NCBI GenBank assembly: GCA_026419775.2
Contig: JAOPGA020001779.1
Span: 1 to 64,000 of the forward strand
Direction of reading: 5' to 3'
Source of the DNA: Acrasis kona
Lineage: Eukaryota > Heterolobosea > Eutetramitea > Acrasida > Acrasidae
Length of the DNA: 64,000 bases
The notes under the pieces were generated by a model. It did no database searches. It had not been told where the DNA came from and saw only the letters and a program-made list of their open reading frames with translations. Positions 42,513 to 52,110 of the stretch are shown one piece after another (within the stretch, counting starts at the first letter, position 1; the number at the start of each line of letters is the position of its first letter). The position numbers and the translations under genes are program-made.

Positions 42513-43355
42513 TTAAAAAATTAGTTTCATTTGAACAACTTTCATATTTTCAACCTTTTTAAACAACTCTTCGTAATCACTGCATTTCTTGTCATATTTC
42601 TCAAAGCATCCACTGATTATGGACCAAGTGATGTTCAAATTATTATCACTTTTTTCTGCATGAATACCTTTATAGAATGGTGAGAACATGATGTTAACTT
42701 GCTTTCTGTTGTTGAGTTTGGCCAATGATTCTTCCAAGTGTCTTCTTTCTTCTTGCCATTTGGTTGGCTTGCCTTCATTCGTAAGGAATGGAGAGCTGAC
42801 AAGTATAAGGACGCAACATCCTGTTGATATTTTTCTTTCTCCGATCTAATCCACACAGAGGCAATACAGATGGTTTTGTTTGTGGGTCAATTGCTACCAA
42901 ACATCCAAATACGCCTATTCTGGCTGTTTGAGGTGGAAAAACTAACCACTTTGATGGAGAAAGTTTGTCTTCTTGTTGCACATCAAACGATGGGTCACTC
43001 ATGGCTCTAACGAGATTTAAGAACGTTCCGGTACCTTCTTTTACCTTCTCCGATAGTAACTCTTGTTCTACAAAATATTGGCGGACTTGCATTATGTAAT
43101 AGCTTCAATAGCACTATTACATTTACTCAAATTAATCGTTCTAGAGATACTCAACTCTAGGGCAATCCTTTGTAGTTCTAGATATTGTTCTTGATTTTGA
43201 GATCCACTTTTAAGAGGGTGGACTGCGTCGACATCCACATCTACGTCATGCTTATGAATTGTAATACTCACATCATTATATATTTTTTTGTCATTGCGAC
43301 GGCAAAAGAACCATATGAGTGAAATTATAAATAATAGAGAAAGAGCCACAATCAT
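42513..43355 (-). CDS. hypothetical membrane-anchored protein
   Basis: Exons 43355-43127, 43085-42898 and 42845-42513, with introns of 41 and 52 nt, give 249 residues. A signal anchor (MIVALSLLFIISLIWFFCRR) is followed by an acidic juxtamembrane run (DVDVDVDAVH), a helical stretch and a globular domain with GVFGCLIGERK, CCVLILVSSPFLTNEG and ERRHLEESL. The CCVLILVSSPF strand recalls TIR folds, but no full TIR domain is seen. Not assigned. Confidence 0.55.
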
Positions 43356-43546
43356 TTAGGTTGATTTGACAAAGTTATTGTAAAACGTTTTCAAACTTAT
43401 CGTCGGATTAGATCGGATATTGTATGATTTCTCTTTGATTATGTGGGTGCCTGATGAGTTCCTGATTTTTAAAACTTACGCTCAGATTTTAGATCTCATA
43501 CTATCCTATTTTTAAATGCTAAGCATTACAATTTAATAGATTTAAT

Positions 43547-43867
43547 ATGATGCATTCACCAAACACCATGTATAACCGAATTCAAACAAGTGAAAAAGAA
43601 ATTTATGATAAAAGACCATCACTATATGAAATGTTTAACAACAAAGAAATAAAGGAGAGGATTAGTGAGAGGCAACGAAATGAAATTAGCAAGTACAGAC
43701 AAGCTGAAATGTCAAAGTGTGGCACAGAAGAAGAAAAGAGGAGGTTAAAGGAACATTATGATTGGGTGGACACCAGAAGAAGTGACGACGAAGATGAAGA
43801 CGAAGAAAGTGATAAGACACAAGAAACAAAGATTACTAATTTCAAAAGTCTGTGGTGTATTCAGTAA
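43547..43867 (+). CDS. small charged hypothetical protein
   Basis: Single exon, 106 residues, MMHSPNTMYNRIQ... Rich in Glu, Lys and Arg with a DDEDEDEESD run; probably helical and soluble. Its stop overlaps the end of the convergent gene by 7 bases. Not recognised. Confidence 0.55.
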   Translation: MMHSPNTMYNRIQTSEKEIYDKRPSLYEMFNNKEIKERISERQRNEISKYRQAEMSKCGTEEEKRRLKEHYDWVDTRRSDDEDEDEESDKTQETKITNFKSLWCIQ

Positions 43868-44394
43868 ACATTAAAGTTGTCCATCAATGTCTTTAATCTT
43901 GCCTCTAGGTTGTCCAATGCAGCACTATAGATGCTATGATCTGTATAATAATCACACAGCAAAAAGTAACTATGACAACTATCGTCCTAAAAAATAAGCA
44001 TCGGAAGTATTGATCAACAAACCTGCAGTGCGATGAACCTCACGTCGCGACTTTGCGCATCTAGATTGTTGTTTGAGTAGTTAACCTCTACGGACCAGAC
44101 TGGGCCGAATTTGTGTGTTAAAATACATGAACCTGTCATGTTCCGTACTTCTGATAGATTGATCACACCATACTTGATCCTATATTCCAATTCATTGCAC
44201 ACATCATTCACATCAAATCCATATTGATTGAGGCTGGTCCACACTGGAGTTTGAATGTTTCTTTCGATCTTAATGTTCTGTTGATTTGGAACTCTCATGT
44301 CGAACGCTCTGAATAATCTGTTCCTAGCACTTCTTGGAACATGATATCTTTGGATAGGTTGCGTATTTAATATCTCTCTTGCAAGGTCAAACAT
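43861..44394 (-). CDS. hypothetical 165-residue protein
   Basis: Exons 44394-44023 and 43986-43861, with a 36-nt intron, give 165 residues (MFDLAREILNTQ... to ...LMDNFNVY). A compact globular core (WTSLNQYGFDVNDV, GPVWSVEVNYSNN) is followed by a helical end (YSAALDNLEARLKTL). Its ATG overlaps the end of the upstream gene, so the two ORFs might be one gene joined by a short intron (a 19-nt GT-AG candidate keeps frame). Not recognised. Confidence 0.6.
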
Positions 44395-44813
44395 TTGTTA
44401 GTTTTGTTTCTTTTGTAAGATGATCAAATTCAAAAATAGAACTGCTTTTGCCACTTCGGCGAATAAAAACACTCCATAAACACCACTTGCGTAATCCAAA
44501 CCATATGGAACGGAAGATCGCAGCAGACCAGTAGTCTACAACAATCAACAAACATCAGAAAGCAACATGATAAGAGCACTAAATGTAGAAACGCATCAGT
44601 ACCTCCAAACAATTTAGTCCGCAACCTTAACACTAAATTTTCCATTTTTACTTTCATGGGCGCGTTTGCTGGATTTAACCAAAGCTCGTGTGCGTCAGGG
44701 TGTAATGGTTGGTTATTGTTAAAAGAATCTCTTTTGACGTACTTCACAGAATTCATTATTTTTGCACACACATTACCGCAAACATCAAGAATTAACAATC
44801 GTTGCTTCTTCAT
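44387..44813 (-). CDS. hypothetical 119-residue protein
   Basis: Exon 1 (44813-44603) and exon 2 (44535-44387) join across a 67-nt intron to give MKKQRLLILDVCG... to ...KETKLTNV. The second exon is Trp/Arg-rich (YWSAAIFRSIWFGLRKW) and could lie on a membrane. It shares 8 bases with the start of the downstream gene on the same strand. Not recognised; it may be the N-terminal part of that gene. Confidence 0.45.
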
Positions 44814-45385
44814 GTTCTTGTCCTTATAGTTGTTGAGCACTGTCTATAGCTGTCCCATCGTTCTTACAAATAACCTTTTATCCCTTGCTTCTTGTGGATA
44901 CCATACATTTCTATAAAATCTTGAAGGACCAAACAAGCCCAACAATACTTTTTATGTATTCCTGCTCTACACAAGCTTTTGATGAGATTCCTCAAGAAAA
45001 TATTCACGGCAACCCCGGCACATACACTTTTCCAACCTCCCAGTTTGATTGCGGACACTGCATTCTTGTTTGTAGGATAAAATCAAGTATCGAATCTGTG
45101 GAGGTTCCCAAAGGCCATCTCTTTAGCACCAGTCGGTAACTTAAATTGTAATTTCATTAATATCAACAACAAACGCCACATCCATAGCCTTCATAATGCC
45201 TTGTTTTTATCTACCATACTCTACACCTTTAAGAATCTTTTGAATATAATAATAAAGAAGCAAGAAAATGAGCTGGCTCATAATCTTCAGAGCACTCACG
45301 CTGAAACCATACTTAATACAAATTTTGCCGTCCTTTGCTCTCCATCTTATAAAGTTGAGATGTTTGTAGTTGACAACTGCCTAAA
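44814..45385. other. unresolved coding remains
   Basis: The minus frame 45194-44967 reads AMDVAFVVDINEITI, a TAA, VTDWC, a TAA, then RDGLWEPPQIRYLILSY and a Cys-rich end (KCMCRGCREYF) closed by TAG. Other frames on both strands are also open. This looks like a broken zinc-binding gene, but strand and parent are uncertain. Confidence 0.3.
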
Positions 45386-47678
45386 ATGTCAGGCCTCAAG
45401 AGCAACCCATCATCCCCAAAACTGTTTCCCAACAGTACGTTGTATTCATCATTTCGTACTAAATTATAAGATGTTCTAGTGGTTTGTGAAGGGCAAGAAA
45501 TGTGCTCTAAGCAGGCCACCGTTGAGTGCACCACGTGTTGCACCATGGTGTGTGACCAATGCTTCTCGCTAATGCATTAGATTGGCGTGCTTAAATCACA
45601 CACGCGTACGCCCTTAGATAAAAATAGGTGGGATGCTGTTAAGCAAGACATTTTATCACACCAAAGCTCAATTAATAAAATGTGTGACGTGTACTACCGT
45701 GCAATCGATGAAGTAGATAAATCTCTTAGAGAGGTTGACAACATGAGCATTTATTTTATGTAGATTTATTATAACTTGCAGGTCCATGACGATGTTAACC
45801 TTCAAATCACAAATGCCATGTTACAATTGATGGAGAAGGTGAATAAAAGAAGGTCTGATTTAATCAAACAGTCGAATACAATCCGAAGCGAAAAGCGTAA
45901 GAACATTATTGCAAAATAGTATAACAGAAAGATGTTGCGCTTGCAAAACAACTCGGCGCGATGAATACTGCCTATGAAGTTATGAAGAGGACAAGCAGTG
46001 AAATAGACGGTGATTTATCGTCGATCGACTCAATGCCAACATCCAAACTGGAATCATATGCAAAGAAAATTTATCAAAACTATAAAGTAAAACCGAATTT
46101 CAAGTTTCTAATTATAACCGCAATTAGATGCTCCACGCATACATGGATAGCTTGGAGCCATGTGTTGATGTCGACACCTCCTTAGATTTGGAAGATCTTA
46201 TTGATATTTTGCAGGAGATTGAACAATTTGGAGACGTTAAGCAAGAGCTAATTACTGAATACAGGTAGGATTGGTTCCATCACTTTTAACATTCTAGATG
46301 TCTGTGGAGTTGGGGAAACAATGGACAAGGTCAATTGGGTCTCAAGGATAATCAAAATCGTCACGTCCCACATACCGTGAAGCCATTACTAGACAAAAAC
46401 ATTGTTAGTGTTGTTGGTGGCTACGGACATACATTGGCCCTTACAGCGAGTGGAACTGTTTATGCGTTCGGACGCAACATTGATGGAGAATTAGGATTGG
46501 GCCACAACAATAATGTGTCCACACCTGAGGTCGTCGAATCTTTAATGGATAAAAATGTGATCATGATTGACAACAGCAACGTCCACCACTCCACAGCTCT
46601 AACCGACAACGGAGAAATTTATACATGGGGTAATAATAGGTGTGGTCAACTTGGACTTGGAGACACCATAAACAGAAACGTTCCAACATGCATTCCAGAG
46701 ATCTCAGACAAAAGGATAAATTGTGTAATAGCAGGTGGCAGTGCGAATTCTGGTTTTGTGTTTGCTACGAATGGTAAGCTTTTCGTTATGAGGGGTTATC
46801 AATGTTGTTTGCAGAGTTGAACGAGACGTACGTATGGGGTGCAAACTCACATAGTCAACTTGGATTGGATAATAAATTAATGCAGTCATCACCCAAACAG
46901 ATGAGCGCGTTGACGAACACCGTGAAAGTTGGACTTGGATATAATCACTCCGTTGTACTTTTATCCGATGGAAGAGTTTTTTCTTTTGGAAGCAACGACC
47001 ACTACGAACTGGGCCATGGGAAAGTTGGTGTCAGTACGAACGTGCCAGGAGAAATTGTGGCGCTGCGTGAACATAACATTTTGGACGTTTGCAGTGGAAA
47101 TGGATTCAGCATAGCGTTGACTGCTCAAGGGAGCCTTTTCTCATGGGGAAGGAACGATCATGGAATGTTAGGGTTGGGTGACTTGGAACCGAGGACGATT
47201 CCACAGCCGATCAATACCATAAAAAATGTACAAATAATGTACGTGGAAGCAGGAGGTGCGCACGTTATTGCAGTGTCGGATCAAGACGAGGTTTATTGTT
47301 GGGGCTTCAATGGGTAGGTTTTTAATGTTGACTGGATGTGAGTTAATGATAATTAGACAAGGTCGGTTGGGAATAGGAAAAACTACAGATCAGCATACAC
47401 CACAAAGAGTTTTGACGTTGTCCGGAAAAAACGTCAAGTGTGTAGTTGCAGGTGGTTGGCATTCTTTGGCTCTTTCGATATAAGGTGCAAAACGTGATTT
47501 GGTGCAGTGGTTGAAGGATAAGGGTGTACAAAGTGAAGTAGCCGATAAATTGGAGGGATTTGTGGGAGAATCACTACTCAATGCAATAAGATCAGATTTA
47601 AAAGAGGTTGGTTTGAATGTTCCGGACATTGTCCACCTACGAACTGAACTAAAAAAATTGACCGGATTGATATTGTAA
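45386..47678 (+). pseudogene. B-box / coiled coil / RCC1 repeats / SAM gene with in-frame stops
   Basis: Starts MSGLKSNPSSPKLFPN (45386-45434), then a 45-nt intron and a B-box-like zinc cluster (CTTCCTMVCDQC). A TAG at 45578-45580 interrupts the frame, which resumes IGVLKSHTRTPLD. A coiled coil follows across a 48-nt intron (45732-45782 region), with a frameshift near 45900-45930 before KDVALAKQLGAMNTAYEV. A 41-nt and a further intron lead to intact RCC1 repeats (WSWGNNGQGQLGL, YTWGNNRCGQLGLGD, WGFNGQGRLGIGK). A TAA at 47481-47483 directly after HSLALSI precedes an in-frame SAM-like domain (LVQWLKDKGVQSEVADKLEG) to 47678. 33-nt in-frame introns could remove each stop but would delete conserved core residues. 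Probably a recent pseudogene. Confidence 0.6.
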
Positions 47679-47784
47679 GAATAAAACATCATCTTGCTTG
47701 GCCTTGGATCTATGCATCCTTATTCAGGGGAAGCAACACTAAAGCTGAGAAGTTGTCCTAATAAAACATTTTCATTTTTTGGCA

Positions 47785-49312
47785 CTAGAAGAAGAGATAG
47801 AAGCTTTTGAAGCTACTGGCAAGGGGCGCCCCACTTTTCAGGAGTGAATGTTTTTTACTTGAGTCATCTTTATGGTTTCCTACTTGTACAAACTGTCGAA
47901 ATACTTTATGCTTGTGCTCGTACACTCGACACCAATAAAGAATTGGAGGACCCATTGCAAACTTGAAGATGCGAACAATGTTGTGGAAATTTGGTCGTCG
48001 CGTAACCATATCGGAAAATGGATACAATTTGTTTATTTCGTCCCTCCATTCAAGACACATTTTCTAGGCACTGTCAATTAATGTGTCACTTAAAGAGCGA
48101 CGAAGCATTATCTGCATCCGTTTGCAATGTAGAATAAATGATTTTGCTCTTCTGATTGTGGTAGTACTGGTGATTGCACCTAGAACTTTAGAGTACAAAA
48201 ACAGGGTGACAGCAAAAAATGATAAAAACTCATCTCACATCCAATAGTTTCGCTTTGAAAAATCAGGTAGTGTCCTACCTTCAATTTTGTACTCTCTGTA
48301 AATGTCCTCAAATGTATTTCGTTGTTCAGCGGTCAAAGTTTGATGGAACAAACCAATAATAGCAACATGAAGAAAATCTACAGAAGAATCTGTATGAATG
48401 TCAAATCCGTATAAATCGTATCATAAAATCGGTTCTGAACCACAATTCTGTTTTCAAGACGAGGCTTTAGTCCATGGTTCTTGCCAAACTCCTTTCTGGC
48501 AGCTGCTGTGTTTTTTGACTTCCTCTGCTTCCACAAATTTATCATGTGAGGAACATCTCTAATAGTTTCTGTCCCTAATGGTCGCTTCGCATGGTCAACT
48601 CTCAGAATCATACAATGAATACATTGACACTCCGCATTACCAGGACTCTTCATGACACACGTTTGATTGCGTTGAGGAGTATCTGCAAGATAGATCCCTA
48701 GAAAAGTACGAACTACAACTTGACCACTTCTAGTTTCCGCAATGTGCGGATGATAAATGTCTTTCAACTCGTCTATAACCTCACCAATAATATCGTGAAG
48801 CTTGGCTTCATCATTAATGAAACAAATACAATGAATGTTATGCAGTTGTGATAACAAATCCCGCTTCATATTGAGAACTGCCATGTAAAATCCTCCAAAC
48901 TTGCTAGGTGAAACGATATTTTGACATGTCATCATAAAATAAAAGTAACACAACAGGTAAATCATGCTCTTCATAGTACTTGTAGAACTTGTTCCACTTT
49001 TTTGATTTGAATATTTCATCTACATACTCACAGTCTTTTGATGGAGCAAAGTTGAAATCATTCAAAATGTTCTCATGATAAAGTACATTGGACAATACAT
49101 CCTTAACCCTGAACCCACTATTAGGAGAATTCTCGGGAGCAAACGATTCAAGTTTTGGAGTTTGTTCAATAAATTTCTGCATCTGCTCATATGAATCTGG
49201 GAACAATAGTGAAGACTTGTTCGGGTTGGCAACATTGTGTGCAAAGTCAAGATCTGAGCGAATGTCCCTCTGTGATGCGCGTTGTTCAAAAATCTTCGTG
49301 ATTGTATATCAA
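47785..49312 (-). mobile_element. degenerate Plavaka/Tnp2-like DNA transposon
   Basis: On the minus strand, transposase-like text appears in order but in shifting frames. 49206-48904: FIEQTPKLESFAPENS... VVLLLFYDD. 49019-48378: FGGFYMAVLNM, VVRTFLGIYLADTP, CQCIHCMI. About 48420-48245: GFDIHTDSSVDFLHVAIIG. 48060-47785: FKFAMGPPILYWCRVYEHKHKVF. The order, the DxP and CxxC motifs, DIHTDxxxxxLHV and the late W-x(5)-E-x-KH stretch resemble CACTA-type Tnp2/Plavaka transposases. At least three frameshifts make it inactive. No terminal inverted repeats or target duplication were found by eye. Confidence 0.6.
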
Positions 49313-49387
49313 ACTTGCTCAATAAAGGTAAAAGGCTCTAAACTTTCACTCTTTTGGAGTGGTAAGGGAAATGAAGGTAAAACTGAC

Positions 49388-49813
49388 ATGTTCTTTGCAG
49401 ATACTTTAGCATCAAATTGTGCTTCTGCATATGATGTGTACAATTACAAAGAGGCTGTATACATGGACATGTGTAGTCACATTGAAAATTGGAACAAGTT
49501 CCGTACTGTTCAAGCAGCAAGTGAATTGTTGTTGAAGAAATTAACAACATACACAAGTGAAGTTCGTGACTATGTCAAAGTGGAGATGGATGCATTTTGT
49601 ATGGAGTATCCTGATGGGAAAGATATTGATGTAATTGACCCAGAATACATACCCATTGACTGTAATTGTAAAATCTGCAAAGAGCATATTTTTGATGTGC
49701 ACCTACACTGTCCTGCGTGTAGATGTGAAAACGAACATTTACTTGTACCATGTACAATATTAATCAAGTGCTCAATCAATTACAAGTTGTGTGAACATGA
49801 CTTAGTGCTTTAA
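49388..49813 (+). pseudogene. Cys-cluster fragment beside the transposon
   Basis: The plus frame gives about 140 residues, from MFFADTLASNCASAYDVYNY through a helical part to a zinc-ribbon-like cluster (CKICKEHIFDVHLHCPACRC) and a TAA at 49813. It begins about where the minus-strand transposase ends (49312-49330). It may be a second transposon ORF in opposite orientation or a rearranged piece. No start context or partner exon is clear. Confidence 0.35.
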
Positions 49814-50273
49814 GCTGTGTTTACAAATAAAATTGTAATAGAGAGTGTTGAAAAGTGTGCAAAAGTAATTGAATATCGATGCGACTAGGTGTGTGGACTG
49901 ACATATCGATTTTTCAACGTGCAGTTCATCCCCTTCGATTTAAATATCAAATTCTGCAAGGTAGTATAATCAAACGTTGTCTTCTAATTCTTTATTATCA
50001 GAAAATTATATCTAACATCTAATATTTAGAAATCGATATAAATTGAAAAACTTACTTTAGTATTGAATACTTGGAATAACATCACACCCACTTTATTAAT
50101 TTACAAGATCACTGATTCCGTACCAGATTTTCAGCGTGAGATACCCATTTTTATTGGGGCAAAACGATTATAAACAGGTATAAATTTGGTACTCAACCCG
50201 AGTCATGTGTCAATCAACAATCAAAATCTACAGTTAAATACAAGTACCTCGTGTCAAATATCAAGATATAAAA
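49814..50273. other. intergenic, upstream of the TKAPK protein
   Basis: AT-rich, about 460 bases. No open frame of interest, RNA gene or repeat seen. The last part (AATACAAGTACC...) should be the leader and promoter of the next gene. Confidence 0.4.
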
Positions 50274-50795
50274 ATGAAGGTCATCTTGGTGCTTGCCTTG
50301 GTTGTGTTGGCTGTTGTTGTGGATGCCTCTTCATCTAGCCTCTTCGACAGAAAGGTTAAGGTCTCCCAACCAGAGAATGGTGAGAGGATGAGCTTCCTTG
50401 TAGAAAAACAGATCGGCGGAATGGCCGCAAGTGACATGGTTAACCTAAAGACAGGTAAAGTTAAGGCAAAGGACTCAAAAATCACCGACGAGGAGGTCAT
50501 CGCAAGTTTGGAGGAGCAAGTAGACCAAATTAAAGAAAACCCAGACAAATTCAAAGGTTATGGAAAGAATAGATTAGCAGGACCAGTTGAATTCGGAGAG
50601 GACGGATTACCAGTCACCAAGGCACCAAAAAAGACCAAGGCTCCAAAACCAACCAAAGCACCAAAAGCCAAGACCACCAAAGCACCAAAAGTGAAGAATA
50701 CCAAGGCACCAAAAGTTAAAACCACCAAAGCTCCAAAAGTCAAAACCACAAAGGCACCAAAAGTCAAGACTACCAAGGCACCAAAAGCAAAATAA
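50274..50795 (+). CDS. secreted Lys/Pro/Thr-repeat protein
   Basis: 173 residues, single exon. Signal peptide MKVILVLALVVLAVVVDAS, then a compact charged domain of about 90 residues (FLVEKQIGGMAASDMVNL, DEEVIASLEEQVDQI) and a C-terminal tail of TKAPK units. Strong codon bias suggests high expression. The basic, Pro-rich tail would be extended and could bind polyanions or act as a matrix or coat component. No family recognised. Confidence 0.75.
   Translation: MKVILVLALVVLAVVVDASSSSLFDRKVKVSQPENGERMSFLVEKQIGGMAASDMVNLKTGKVKAKDSKITDEEVIASLEEQVDQIKENPDKFKGYGKNRLAGPVEFGEDGLPVTKAPKKTKAPKPTKAPKAKTTKAPKVKNTKAPKVKTTKAPKVKTTKAPKVKTTKAPKAK
50616..50795 (+). repeat. TKAPKVK-coding tandem repeat
   Basis: About nine units of 12-21 bases coding TKAP(K/P)xK, the last five nearly identical (ACCAAGGCACCAAAAGT). 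Probably variable in copy number. Confidence 0.8.
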
Positions 50796-51005
50796 ATCTG
50801 TATTCTTACCAATTTTAATTACCGCACGTTTAATAAAATAAAGTACAGTTATCTGATTTCGTCCCACAATTTTTTCACACGAGTGATCTAAATAATACAG
50901 CATGCACAAGATTAAATATAATCCATCATGATTATACATTATAACCAAGATCTGTTCTGAATATTTCTGAAGATAGCATAGCATTAATGAATTCGCTTAT
51001 TTATT

Positions 51006-51998
51006 TTATAGTTTACTTTGTGTCAGCCCAGTTGTACCAGTTATCTTTGATGCTGGAACCATGATTGTGGATTCACCATCAACCAATAATTTGCCCTGTT
51101 CGTTGTAAGCTCTAGTGCTCAATTTTACTATTTTTCTCTTTTCATCTATTGATGTAATCTCGACGCGTGCTCGGACCAAGTCGCCAACATAGCATGGAAG
51201 CTTATATGATGTAGTAGAACCCATATAGATTGAACCAGACCCTGGAAGCGTGCCACCTATTAAACCACTAAACAGAGAGGAGAACAAGTAGCCATGCACA
51301 ATGGTTCTACCGAAGCGAGTAGTTTTGGCGAATTCATCATCAAGATGAAGAGGGTTGTAATCCTCACTCAGCTCTGCAAATTGCTCTACTTGCGCTTTTT
51401 CAAACCTCTTGCTGCACTCTGCGAACAAACCAGCTATCAAGGGCACTTTTCCATCGTAATCTGAATGGACCTTTACTGGTCCAACCTTTTCTGTAGTTTT
51501 CTTTGAGTTTGCAATGCCCGCACCCTCGTAATTAGCAATGGTGTTTCTAAAGTGGTCGCTCATATCACATTTTGAATACCTTTTCAAAATCAAAGCATAC
51601 GAGCACTGCTGTTGCCTCACACCAGAGATCACCAGACTTTTCATCTCGAACTCGGTACAATTGTGTGAAACTGGACTTACCAAGATTTGTAGTTTTGATG
51701 TCGACAAGTACCGAGCGACCACCTTTTCCTGACTTAATGTACCAGCAATCAGTTCTTACTGATGGGTTAATGATTTTAAAGATTTATGATTCTTACACAA
51801 AACAAAGGGGAATGTTAATGATGTGGGTAGCAATTTGAGATTGTCATCACCAAAATAGTGCAATCTGGCCTCTTCGAAAAGTGTGTGGTAAATCGCGTTG
51901 TTCAAATTCTTCTGATTATCCTCATCCACCCATCTCGTGCGCAGCGGTACGACATGTTTAAATGTGGTTCCCTTGGGTACAGCTCCTTTCTGACTCAT
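51006..51998 (-). CDS. thioesterase-MaoC double-hotdog protein
   Basis: Modelled as exons 51998-51797, 51758-51569 and 51546-51006, with introns of 38 and 22 nt: 310 residues. The first half is a 4HBT acyl-CoA thioesterase-like hotdog (TRWVDEDNQKNLNNAIYHTLFEEAR; NLGKSSFTQLYRV). The second is a MaoC/R-hydratase-like hotdog (FAELSEDYNPLHLDDEFAK, FGRTIVHGYLFSSLFSGLIGG) with the catalytic Asp/His pair in DYNPLH. Without the 22-nt splice these are two ORFs: 51998-51565 (131 aa) and an ATG one base later at 51563 (185 aa). Likely role in fatty acyl-CoA metabolism. Confidence 0.7.
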
Positions 51999-52110
51999 CT
52001 TATACCAAACTTTCTAAATTTCCGTCGGATACTTTAATTTTCCATCTTTACAAATATATTGAGCGGAGTATAAACAAAATACCACGATGACTATAATAGT
52101 TTATTTATTA

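Noticed and set aside
42513..43355. TIR domain
   Set aside because: Only one hydrophobic strand followed by SSPF resembles TIR. The first strand and the catalytic Glu context are missing.
51540..51722. Upstream extension of the MaoC frame to 51722
   Set aside because: The thioesterase frame through the same bases matches its family through to the end; the other frame has no family features.
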